Source: Balanoglossus misakiensis (lineage: Eukaryota > Hemichordata). From it: a DNA stretch of 64,000 nt. The notes below the pieces were generated by a model. The model saw only the letters and a program-made list of their open reading frames with translations, did not search any database and was not told the DNA's origin. Below are positions 12,877 to 23,062 of this stretch, piece by piece (positions within the stretch are counted from its first letter, which is position 1; every line of letters begins with the position of its first letter). The stretch covers positions 7,440,001-7,504,000 of the forward strand of contig CM082576.2 of the NCBI GenBank assembly GCA_040954595.2, in the 5' to 3' direction. Both the position numbers and the translations under genes were made by a program.

Positions 12877-13295
12877 CAGGACTGAAAATCGGGGTGTTTT
12901 TGGCGCCACACCTCAACCATTCCTGGAATCATCAGAGGACTCCAATTGTAAATCTCAGGTCACAGTGGTTATGAGACCACCAATCAGTCAATCAATCAGG
13001 GTTTGTAATTATCTCCATGAAGACTGGAAATTATTTATTGTGGAGAGGATCGGACTGTACTATAGCTTTTATTTGTTTTCATGTGAAAGATTTAGAAGAG
13101 TATAGACATCAATTTTTAACTGTATTTTTTAAGTAATGTGCAATGCAGTGAAAGAGGGGCTGGGAGATCTTTTGTCTATCAAATTGATATGATCTCATGA
13201 ATCAAATTTCTACCATGTCTTTCAAAATGTTTTCAAATGTTATATTTCAAAAAGCAGTCAGAAGAATTTCTATTTCAGTCAACATAGAAACTGTC

Positions 13296-13301
13296 AATAA
13301 A
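13296..13301 (+). terminator. ACP7 poly(A) signal
   Basis: AATAAA about 420 nt after the ACP7 stop, in the tail-to-tail interval with MKKS. No earlier plus-strand AATAAA was noticed in the 3' UTR. Confidence 0.6.
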
Positions 13302-13465
13302 ACAGTTCATTTTCAGGCAGCTATGTTACATTGGGCATTAACTTTTGAATTTCCAATGCTGAAACAAGTGTTGTGACCAATCAGCACTGGACATTTGAAT
13401 ATGCAAGTTGCACACACACAACACACATTTCTACAACAACCAAAGAATCTTGTGTGTACCCTCAT

Positions 13466-13471
13466 TTTATT
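13466..13471 (-). terminator. MKKS distal poly(A) signal
   Basis: A minus-strand AATAAA (plus TTTATT) about 110 nt after the MKKS stop codon. It would end the full MKKS message. The ACP7 signal lies 165 bp further on, so the two 3' UTRs meet in this 700-bp interval. Confidence 0.6.
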
Positions 13472-13580
13472 GTTCTCCAAGAGAGTGGTTGAAATCTCAA
13501 ATCAGCTGTATTGTTCTACTATGAGAGATCTGCTACTTCACACCTATTGAGTAATCTCTTTCTGCCCTGGGGTTGACAGA

Positions 13581-15735
13581 TCAATTCTGATCATTTATGA
13601 AATTGTTAATTTGCAACAAAGTATTGGCTACTTCCACAGCGATTCGCAGGGCGTTCGTCTTCACACTGAACGAGTCAAGTACTGTATCAGCTTCACTATC
13701 AGTGCTCTCAATGTCATTTGGGATATCCTCCGTGACTGGGTTTGTTATTTCAGGCAGTCTTCGAACGATCTCTTCCAAACACCTCACAAACATATCTGCT
13801 CCTATCAGGAAGTGACTTCTGTTTATGTTCAGGCTGTCCAGTTGAGAACGTGATACTTTGTTAATCTGCAATGAATAACAATTATGTAGGGATAATTAAA
13901 TTGAATTAATAACATATACAAGTATTTGAGAATCAATATATCAATACCATCATCTGGTAAAAAGATGGATATTTTTCATCAAAATCAGACAATATACCGA
14001 TTCCTTGAAATGGGACTACCTAAACATTGTGAGTTGGATACAAGATTTAAAACCACTATCAAATTTTCACTTTTCAAAAATTTTGCTTACCCTTCTCCTT
14101 AGATGACTGACCAGTTCCTGTTCCATCGTTCCACTGCCTTTCAATACAATAGGATTAACCAAGATATTTCTGAGGACCACATGAGCATTTTCACAGACGT
14201 TCTATTAGAAAATGGAGACAAAAATACACGCATGAGTGAATCTGGTATTGCATTTTGCAATACAGCTGTCAACGCATTAAACAGATTTTGTGACGCAAAA
14301 AACCCTAACAGTGACGACTTGTTCTCTTCTTACAAGAGGAAACAGATGTATGTGTATGCATTTACTGACCTTGAGTTCATCTACAGAACTTTCGTTGTGA
14401 TTACAAAGTATCACTGTCACAACATTGCTGGTGGAGGATTGCATATGGAGGAAGCTTTTCTCGAATAACACTTCGTGTGTGACATCACTCAGATAACCAA
14501 AGTCAGACTCTGATACTTGTGAATGGAAAGTACTCAGTAAATTGGCACCTGAAAAAGAGAAATATTAAAATATATTAAAAACAAATGAAGACTGGACGTA
14601 TGATGTTTTCTCTCTCCTTGCAGGCTTAAAGCTGGTACACGTAGTTAAAACTATGACTACACATGCACACACACACACAATGACACACACCTGTCAGTTG
14701 CTGGACTGCATTGATGTGGCTGAGGGACAACCTATCAACAGTCAACACATGGCGCTCTCTCAAATACTTCTTGACAGTGGGGTGGATCACTCTCTGACAA
14801 GCGACCAGTCCAACTCCACGCTGCACTAAATCTTCAACCGCCTGCAATATCTTCGTCAGAACCACACTGCTGCTCGTTGCGGAACCGGTTGACTCATACT
14901 GCACGTTCATGAATTCATCACTGTCTCCAGACATGGAGACATTGTACAGAGCCACTCTCAGCAGCCCTTGATTCGGTCCACCATCAACTCTTCTCAGCTT
15001 TGATACGCAGGATCTGTATGTCGGCAGGTGGGGTGCTTCAAAGAGAACACCTGGCACAAGATATGACTCTGAAGTGGGACGTCCTTCTATCTTTACATAC
15101 TGCACGATTCCAATGGATGCGAGACCACGTCCCTTGGCACTGTCTGTGACAGACTGTAGGAAAGACTGCAGAACTAGACTACTGACAAGGCTCTTCTCTT
15201 TCGGCAGAAGACAGCAGGCGGGTTTGCTGCCAACAACACCACTGACAACCCTCAGCAACGCCTTGGAATCAGAAAAGTCGATTTTCAATTTGCATGGACA
15301 TTCCGGCGACTCCAGAAACTCTAATGTTTGCTGTAGCATGAATTCATTGATGCGAACGCTGGATTTTCTAGGAATCTCCGAAAGCAGACATTTTTCAACC
15401 AGAGAGACGGCAAGCATTGCTGTGTACAGTCCCCCGTCACTGCACCTGGACACCTGGCTCTGAACGGCAGCCTTCAAGAACTGAAGTACTGGACTGGAAA
15501 TCGAAAGACACTGAAACAAGGTACTCGAAAGTGTAGTCAAAGTCACATGACCACCTGAACTATTCTGAATTATTTTGATTCTTCCTGCTGGTCCATAGCA
15601 TGACACCACCAGATCTTTGAATAACTGAATTGTACGCATGACATCAGGATCATTTAGAGTCTGAGTCGACACTGTTGATTGCTGGGCTGGTGCCACTGTT
15701 ATGCCTGATTTTGAAGTGGATGGGAATGCACACAT
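13581..15735 (-). CDS. MKKS: MKKS / BBS6 chaperonin-like protein, 539 aa
   Basis: Four coding exons: 14691-15735, 14370-14548, 14091-14201, 13581-13865. The large first exon encodes the group II chaperonin-like fold with family features CYGPAGR.KIIQN..GGHVTLTT, then SRCSDGGLYTAML. Later exons give the apical and C-terminal equatorial parts. Human MKKS (570 aa) forms the BBS chaperonin complex with BBS10 and BBS12 at the ciliary base and is needed for BBSome assembly. The normal chaperonin ATPase motif is degenerate in this family, and I see no canonical GDGTT here either. The ATG lies exactly at the 3' splice junction (acceptor just upstream at 15736), so the leader comes from an upstream exon. 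That exon contains a complete separate ORF (see 16026-16268). Confidence 0.93.
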
Positions 15736-16003
15736 CTGAAAACACAAAGAAATAAAAGAAGTGTATTATCACATATGCTCACCACGGTTTCTAAAATTAG
15801 TTTCTGACTGAGATCCTGGCCTTAGTCCTGTAAATGTGTCACCCACGACAGTAAGTCACCCTGTCTACTTGAAACATTACCACAACAATTGAATGCCTCC
15901 TCTGGGAAGTAAAGGAGAAATATATCACTGCTGGCAGCAATGACAGATATCGTATAATTATTGAAAAAAAAAACATGAGAAGTTACTCACATTTAAACAA
16001 ATC

Positions 16004-16009
16004 TTTATT
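16004..16009 (-). terminator. Proximal poly(A) signal of the MKKS leader cistron
   Basis: Minus-strand AATAAA 16 nt after the stop of the 80-codon upstream ORF. A U-rich tract follows about 30-40 nt later. It lies just before the 5' splice site at 15990, so cleavage here would give a message with only the small ORF. Confidence 0.6.
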
Positions 16010-16025
16010 ATTGGGACAGTTCAGG

Positions 16026-16268
16026 CTATTTGGAGCTTTCAGTGGGATGTTCAGTTTTCTTGGATTTAAGGTAGCGTGGTTTGATGTCTTCTACTTCGGC
16101 AGGCTTCAGTGAAGAAAACAGTGGATGTTTGTTCATAAAATACCAGCCTATATGCACAGACGCCAATGTTATGCCCATGACAATCAAGACACGATATCTC
16201 CCAAAGAAAGTCTTGGGACGTGGGCTTTGAATCTGTGGGTGGGGTTGTTGTCCCCGTTGTTGATCCAT
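16026..16268 (-). CDS. Small single-pass membrane protein in the MKKS leader, 80 aa
   Basis: One exon encodes 80 residues starting MDQQRGQQPHPQ. A Pro/Gln-rich basic N-terminus (1-26, including RPKTFFGRYR) precedes one hydrophobic segment (about 27-44, VLIVMGITLASVHIGWYF). The hydrophilic tail ends in lysine-rich sequence. This topology suits a small mitochondrial or ER membrane protein. It lies on the same strand as MKKS, 290 bp upstream in the genome and only 35 nt upstream of the MKKS ATG after splicing. In human, the MKKS 5' UTR is known to carry upstream ORFs (uMKKS) for small mitochondrial membrane proteins, with alternative poly(A) sites. Position, strand, size, membrane segment and private poly(A) signal all match that arrangement. 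Sequence homology to uMKKS is my inference and I could not align them. Confidence 0.75.
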   Translation of the reverse strand: MDQQRGQQPHPQIQSPRPKTFFGRYRVLIVMGITLASVHIGWYFMNKHPLFSSLKPAEVEDIKPRYLKSKKTEHPTESSK

Positions 16269-16534
16269 TTTTCTCAGATGATGTTTGCTACTAGTACTAC
16301 TGGAAGAGGAAAGAGAAAAAGCAATGATACAACGATGCTATTACTGTCGCAGACATTTTCGCCCATATACATGTACCCATTGGGCACGTTACGTACGTGT
16401 GTTATGTATCCGCATCGAATCGTGCTGACTGTTGTTAGTAATGTCACGTTACGTACTCACGTCGCCACAATTTACTAGGTTATATAAGGACTGATTTCTG
16501 CATTTTCACATGAAAATTAGGGCATTACTTACTT

Positions 16535-16926
16535 AAAACGGATAATTTCGTCCCATAAGTAAAGTTAACACAGGCTGATAACGTTAGAAAAGTCAAAATA
16601 TAAGTACAGCAACACACGCGACTGTCTCTGTTGAAGTAGACGACCCTGCCAAAGGTCAGACAAGGTCAAAATTGGTTTGCAACAACTTTTCTCCAATTAA
16701 ATTAAATTTCAACCAATCAGAGTTTCCGAGTCGCCAACCCGTTCTGATTACGTCCAATCACTGTTCGTGTAGTTAGTGCATGGAGCTTGTGATGAAGAAA
16801 TTGCCAGATGATGTTCTGTTTTGTTTGCGTTTGAACTGGTATTGTTGGCGATTGATGTGATGAAATGGAACGCGCTTTACAAGACAACAGCTTCAGTACT
16901 CCCCCTTGTCTAGGTTCTATCCATGA
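16535..16926. promoter_or_regulatory. Divergent promoter region MKKS / SLX4IP
   Basis: The interval lies between the minus-strand leader exon of MKKS and the first SLX4IP codon. It holds CCAAT boxes at 16713-16717 and 16754-16758 plus a CCAAT-like core near 16692, typical of TATA-less bidirectional promoters. No clear RFX X-box was recognised, though MKKS is a cilium gene. Confidence 0.5.
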
Positions 16927-19900
16927 ATGATGGAATATCGCCCCAGTTCTTTGGTTAGGGTGAGTTGAAATCTCGATCAAGTTTAGCGGGCTTTTCGAAT
17001 GCATGAAAACGTGAACTAGAGAGTCTATATATAGCTGATGCCCAGTACAGTACATCTATTAGTAATTCTGCACCTGATTGTGGCCTGTAGGTTGGCGGTT
17101 CACAAGCAATAATGATCAATCTCAGTGTGAAAAAACGAGACAATGCCTTGCGTTCTACCTGGTTCCAGGAACAACACTTCCGGGTGAGTTGGTTGACTGA
17201 CACATAAATAAAACTACCTGTCTGAATGTTTAATTAAAGGAACACATGACATACTGAAAAAAAACTATGACCAAAGGATTTTAAAAAGTTTGAAGGTTTT
17301 TAACAAGATTTGTAAAAGTATGAAATTCCACCAGAAATCAAGTAACATTTGTGCAAAATTGAGTAAATATTGATTTTTCAAAGGTCGAAAATTCGTGTCA
17401 TGTGACCACTGTACAAATAATGGTTGTGTGATGTACCCAATTTCATCTGCAACAGTTTTAAAAGTATATGTCTGATTGAAAAGTAAAAGTTATAGTTAAA
17501 TTGTCAAAAAAAAACTTTGGAGACATTTGGATTGACACTTGTGAGAAATGCCAGCACTGCGATGAATTTGTATCAATATTTTTGTTTCATTTCCTCCAAA
17601 TTGCAACAGGAAGTGCTGGCTTTACTTCACAGCAACATTCTCCAGTATGTCCACGAATGTACAAGTAATGAACCAAAGAAGAATACAGATAAGAAGAAAT
17701 GGAGTGGTGTCCTAAGAGCTGGCGAATTGACAGGTACTAAAGAAAGGAACAAAATGCACTCCCCTGCATTGATCAGTTTGAACTGCACAAAACACCCTTT
17801 TTAAATGATATACACTTTACAGTAGTAAAATATTGTACTTGTGCGGTGTCCTTAAGACTAAGAGATATATTTATCTGTTTCTGTTTTCAGGGATGTCATT
17901 ACGTGTCAAGTATCATTTCGCAAAGAGACATATTCACAACACCTGCCTGATTCCAGAAAACATGATTGATTTGAAAACTTGCCAAAAACAGAATGGTGCG
18001 TTCATTTTCACTCCGATTTCAAGTACCATATATCAGTTCAAACAATCAAGTCCTGTCAGTTGGTTTCTTTTTCAGTCTGTTTCCGACCAAATATGAATGT
18101 GGAAAGTCTTTAGATTGGATAGATATAAAGTCTCTCTGATCATCATAAGTTTAGGCGACAATGGGCATTTTTGCATATGCCTTTGCATTACATACAGGTT
18201 ACCCTAAACAACAACACATAAGACAATTGTTTTCTATGGTAATGACAAACCTGGCATTTGTCCCAAATTTTCAAGGGCTCTTATTTCTGCCTAGCGCAGA
18301 ATCCAGAGGGCCTATTGACTTTCAAGTCGTATTTCCCACCACAGATATCAAGTACAAGAATTATCACATCCTTCCACATAAAGTGGTTGTGAGAGTTTAT
18401 CAACACAGGAACGATGGCTCACAGGGAACATGCAGTGTTGCCAGCTTACAAGGGAACAGTGACTACTTCATCCAAAACCAGGCTTCAGAAAAGGAGGCAG
18501 ACTCAACTGCAACGATCAGGTCTGCACAAAGAAAAAAATTAAAGTTGAAAAGCATGTAAGTACTTTGGTGTCAGGTTTTACAAATTAAGGAGTATGAAAT
18601 ATTTTGCTAAAGGAAAGTGACCGGAGAAGTTCATATCAAATATTCTCTGATGATAAGAACTTGAATCTGTCCCAGATAAACTTTGATGTAATTTTTATGT
18701 GTCTTTCCCCTAGACTAAGACGACATCAAGAATCACAAAAATCCAAAGTCTCAAAATTCAACTTGTCTGGTGGAGGATTTCTTGAAGAAGGCAGAAATAG
18801 TGATGAGGAATCCGAATCCAGCCCGGAATTAGAATCCAGTTCGTCTGAAGAAAATAGAAAGATGCCAGTAGAGCAGAGAGATGAAATTCCTGGTGATAAA
18901 GTGGTAGAAGGTGTTTCAAGTGATGAAAGGCAGAGAGCTGTGTGTGACAGCAGTAGGAATTTTCACAGGAGTGAAAAATTGGATCTCTTGCCTGTATTGG
19001 CCGATTCTGAAGTCTCTCGTGATGGAGAACCAGTCTTAAATGATGCTCAGGGTGCAGGAAAATTGCCTGCTCACAGTCCGAACGTGTTTGACATTGATGT
19101 GATGAACGTCAATCGATTGACCAGCAAAGTAAACAAGCTGTCACGAAAACAGCAGAAGCGGAAGAGGTATGATGGAGAGCGCACTAGCAGTGATGTTGCC
19201 AGGGTTACAAATGACAGCAGCGCCACCAACAGTTCAAACGAGGAGAGGATTGGTGGTGCAAGAGAGAAGTTCACTGCAAGTTGTCGGATGGACACAAGTC
19301 ATCAAACTAAGGTTGAACAGGGACTTCATGAAGCCTCTGAGGTTTCTGATGATTCTGCAAGTGCAGGCCCTTTTCATGAGAGAAAGGTTGATTTTGATCA
19401 GATTTCATGTGATAGATTTAGTACTAGAGGTAACCATACAGTCACAAGCAAATGTGATGAAGATGATGATGTACTCAAACCGGTAAATATTGTTGAGAGT
19501 GCTTGCAGTCTTCGCAAAGATCAAAAGACTAGTCAAGCAAATTCATCAGTTTTGCCTAATCGTCCACGACATATGAAGTCGAAACAATCTGGTCATCTTA
19601 AGAAGCCCCTCTCAGATAAACAGAAGAAATCTGACAAAGAGAAGGCACGATACGAAGAACTCCTGTCCCTCATGATCAGTGACTCTGACAAAGACGAGAA
19701 TGACAATTCCATGTTGAGTTCTTCACCAACATTTTCTGGACACTGCTTTGAAGATAAGTGCAACGTGAGCCAACAACAAACAAAACCAAGGGATATGCCG
19801 CCGAAACATTCCAGCAAGGACAGAAATGTCGAGGACTCAACCAACAGAAAACGAAAAAGACTGATGTCTGCTAAGAGTCGACAGTCCAAGTTGATGAAAC

Positions 19901-21306
19901 TTGAAAAGGATACTGTGCCAAAGGTGACAAAAGACAGTGACACTGACTCCAGTTCAGTGGTTGATCTAACCTCACTGGCGGTCACAAAGTCAAGGCTGTC
20001 TTCATCAACTCACCAAAGAATACGCTCGCGTTTGCTCAACAGCAGTGGGAGTCAACAGTGTGGAGTGAGTGCGGTAGATTCCAAAGACGATGATTCTGAA
20101 GAAAGTTGTATGATAATTGAAGAGAAGTGCACCGAAAGAAAGACAAGCCTTGAAATGTATACTCAGGAAATGGACAACTCTCTTCAGGGAATCAGGTAAG
20201 AAGGCAATGTTGGCAATGTTTGCTGTGTCCATGAGACAAAATATTACATGTATGTTGAAAACTTACATTCAGATAGCAGGAAGTCATACCCATAGACTAA
20301 CATTTTACATTTTTCTACAGGGACTTGAGTGACCTGAGTGAGGAAAAAATTAAATATCTTGTGTACAGGAATGAAGCTTATCTCAGAGGAATCTTTCAAG
20401 GAAAGGTTAGTGGTTGCTCAAATGCCAAATATAAGTTAACTCTTGGAGTGGAAATATTTTTTGTCAGATCATTTGGAACGGTTTGCTTAGAGCATGAAGA
20501 GAGGGAAAATTTTCATTGCATTTGATGGATCAGCCAACATAGATGACTGAGAAAAGTCCCCATGTTGAATGTTCAGTACTCCATCCATCAATTACAGATT
20601 TACAGCTGGCGACATGAAGATTACAAGAAGGGAGGAAACAGAAGAGGTAAGAAAATTGTTTGCTGAGATGTTTTGCCAAGTGATTGGAACTCGTCAGTAG
20701 TTTTCATGTCTTCAGCTCAGCAATGAAATCATGGTCCAGCATTTGAATCACTTGCAGTAGTTTATTTCCATCTTTTTCCCTTCTATTCAGTCAATCTGAC
20801 TTACCTGGTCCATATGACAATGTTTTCTGAAGAGCAGCAAGAGGCAGTGATACAAGCACTGACAGATATGTTTTGTGCCAAACATAATAAAGTAAGTGTT
20901 GTGTCTACTTCACCCTTTATGGACCGATTCAGTCACTGAGTTATTCAGTGCCTTATGCTGATCTTGATCACCATAGGTGTCAATTTAAAAACTAAAATTC
21001 AATCCATAACAAACATCATACTACTAGCAAAATAGTGTGGTGATGAACAGACTGAATCTTCAGTCCTGTGAGGGCGCTTCCCTCCACCTGCTCCCAGCTC
21101 ACCATACAAGCTACATTTAGTTAATTTACAGGTACACACTGTGTCTTACTTTTATCCTACAGTATCTGGACTACGTTTTAAAGGTGATGTTCGCCGAAGC
21201 ATTCATCAAAATTTACATGGACATTCACCACACTACACACGAGCAGTCGGAACAAATCATGCAGGATTACTTGAAGCAACCGTTGTCATCTCAACAGACT
21301 CCATAG
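16927..21306 (+). CDS. SLX4IP: SLX4-interacting protein homologue with extra C-terminal module, 808 aa
   Basis: Ten exons join in frame: 16927-16959, 17091-17183, 17610-17733, 17891-17995, 18345-18555, 18714-20195, 20321-20405, 20598-20646, 20791-20891, 21163-21306. Residues 1-188 match the conserved SLX4IP N-terminus: WFQEQ...EVLALL (human WFSEQ..EEVCLLL), then a basic K..FAKRHI segment and ILPHKVVVRVYQ (human VFPDRFVVCVSQ). Residues 189-683 are one long disordered Ser/Glu/Lys-rich exon. Residues 683-808 come from four small exons and look folded and helical (LSEEKIKYLVYRNEAYLR, WRHEDYKKGG, YLDYVLKVMFAEAF). Human SLX4IP is about 408 aa; it binds SLX4 and affects telomere and crosslink repair. 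Its gene also neighbours MKKS in human, which supports the call. The first exon (11 residues, MMEYRPSSLVR) is the least certain. Confidence 0.82.
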
Positions 21307-23062
21307 CTGGGACAAGAAGACTTTCATGCTGTGCTACAATTGGTCAAAAGAAGTCACATGACAAGAACATAGAATAGGGAATTCTTTAATGAATATTAGA
21401 TGTTTACTGTTAAGTGTTGGCTTGAAATTTTGTATTTTTAAAACCGAAATTTCATCTTTTGTATTCATAATGCTAATTGTATATTTCCTGAAGCTTTAAT
21501 CAGTGTTTAGGTCATGAGTTGTTCAAAAGTTTTATATTTATTGTTGGCAAAAAATTATTTATGAGATATATTACCGTAATCAAAAATGGCATCCAGCCAT
21601 ATACTCGGATGGGATGTTGCAATGTATGGAGGGAGGTATACTGATTTCAACTGAAAATTACAAATGTAATAAGTAGCAATTCATGATATCAGATATTTGC
21701 AGTTGTCCCGTAACCTGTCAATGTCTTTCTGGTAGAGTCTGTGATTGATATCCAAGTGTTCAAAGTTGGATTTCTCAGTGAAAGGTGAAACAGGCCTGTC
21801 ATTTTCTTTGGCCTCAAACATGGCGAGCAGACGGATGCACAGAAACTCTTTCTGGGAACATATACTTCTGTACCCATTTCAATGGGCACCAAGCTGTAAC
21901 CATGGAAACAGTTGTATGGCAAAGAATGTCAAGTGTTAGCCCTGGGATGCTCTGGTTAGGGTGGTACACACCATGAGGACAGATTTTCACAACTGATCGA
22001 TCTCCAAGCCTTTCAAATCTTTAACTATTCTTGTGTGTTTAAAATATTTTATTGAAAACAAAAAGAAACTCACTGTTATGGCAATAATTAATGACATTTT
22101 ATTTTTTTATGCAATGATGTTGAAATATTTACAGAAATAAAATTGTAGTTGCATTATGTTGTTGTGTTCAAGCTCCATTAACATAAGGGTGAAAGGTTAA
22201 GACTACTGATTACAGTTATCGAAAGATGTACCTTGTCAAACAACAGAACACCCTATCAAACAGCACAGTTCTTGAGGCAGCTTGAAAGACTTCACAGTAC
22301 ATTGTACGCACATTAATTTATTTGTACAAATTACACATTTACAATAATATACATAAATACATGATATCTACACTATTATCAGATAGTCGCTGCACTTGAT
22401 GGGCACATAAATTCAAGCTGCCATGATCAAAATTAAGTAATAAGCTCAACAATCTTCCAGCGTTATATACTGTAATGTTACATACATAATGAAGTCATTC
22501 TGCTATCCCAGTGGCCATATAAGAACACAGCTGTCATAAATAATTTTGCACAAGGTTGAAATTGTACTACTGCAGCATATATGCATGATACATGTCTAAT
22601 GGCTTCAACCCATTTACCACAAGACTCGGGTCTAATCCCTGTTGTTTACAATAGTACAGGTGGACATATATATTGCCAAACAGGGGTGAAAACGTCCGGT
22701 CTGAAAATGATACAATCAAAATGAGGTTCATGTCATCGCAATGAGAATTTCCATGTGCACATTACACAAAAGAATATATATCAATGACATGTGAATTTCC
22801 CCCCTAATAAAATCAAAAAGCAAAGTTTTTTTCCCCAATGTTCTTGCCACCAAAACCTGGTTGCCTCTCACTAGAGAATACGGCAGAGGTGTTATAGATG
22901 TCGCTGCGCTCTGATTTTAATCAGATTGGGACGTCATGTACTTGGCTTAGGAATGTAAATCTGGAACTTGCAGACATCACGTGGTAGGCTGGCAGCAGTC
23001 TTACTTTGCATCTCTGAGTTGCGTGTGGAGGTTTACCAGTATATTGAAAACTAATGAGAATT
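21307..23062. other. Convergent 3' region SLX4IP / VIPAS39
   Basis: These 1.75 kb of AT-rich sequence lie between two stop codons facing each other. A plus-strand AATAAA at 22136-22141 could end SLX4IP. Minus-strand TTTATT hexamers around 22048, 22099 and 22316 could end VIPAS39. No coding exon is supported, although several open frames of 60-80 codons occur by chance. Confidence 0.6.

Larger units (their letters stand above)
15992..16538 (-). promoter_or_regulatory. MKKS leader: upstream-cistron exon with alternative splice/poly(A) end
   Basis: On the minus strand a leader exon ends at a GTAAGT donor (plus ACTTAC near 16529-16534). A polypyrimidine tract and TTCCAG acceptor follow near 16298, then the exon holding the small ORF. 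That exon can finish in two ways. One is a GTGAGT donor (plus 15985-15990), joining it to the MKKS coding exon. The other is poly(A) at AATAAA (16004-16009) with a T10 run downstream near 15964-15974. The signals overlap, so the two outcomes should compete. Confidence 0.6.

Noticed and set aside
14103-14468. 121-codon plus-strand open frame
   Set aside because: It is antisense to two MKKS exons whose minus-strand phases join perfectly with the rest of MKKS.
20321-21306. Separate small gene downstream of SLX4IP
   Set aside because: The exon chain is in unbroken phase with the large SLX4IP exon and no ATG or promoter is evident, so I keep it as one gene while flagging the doubt.
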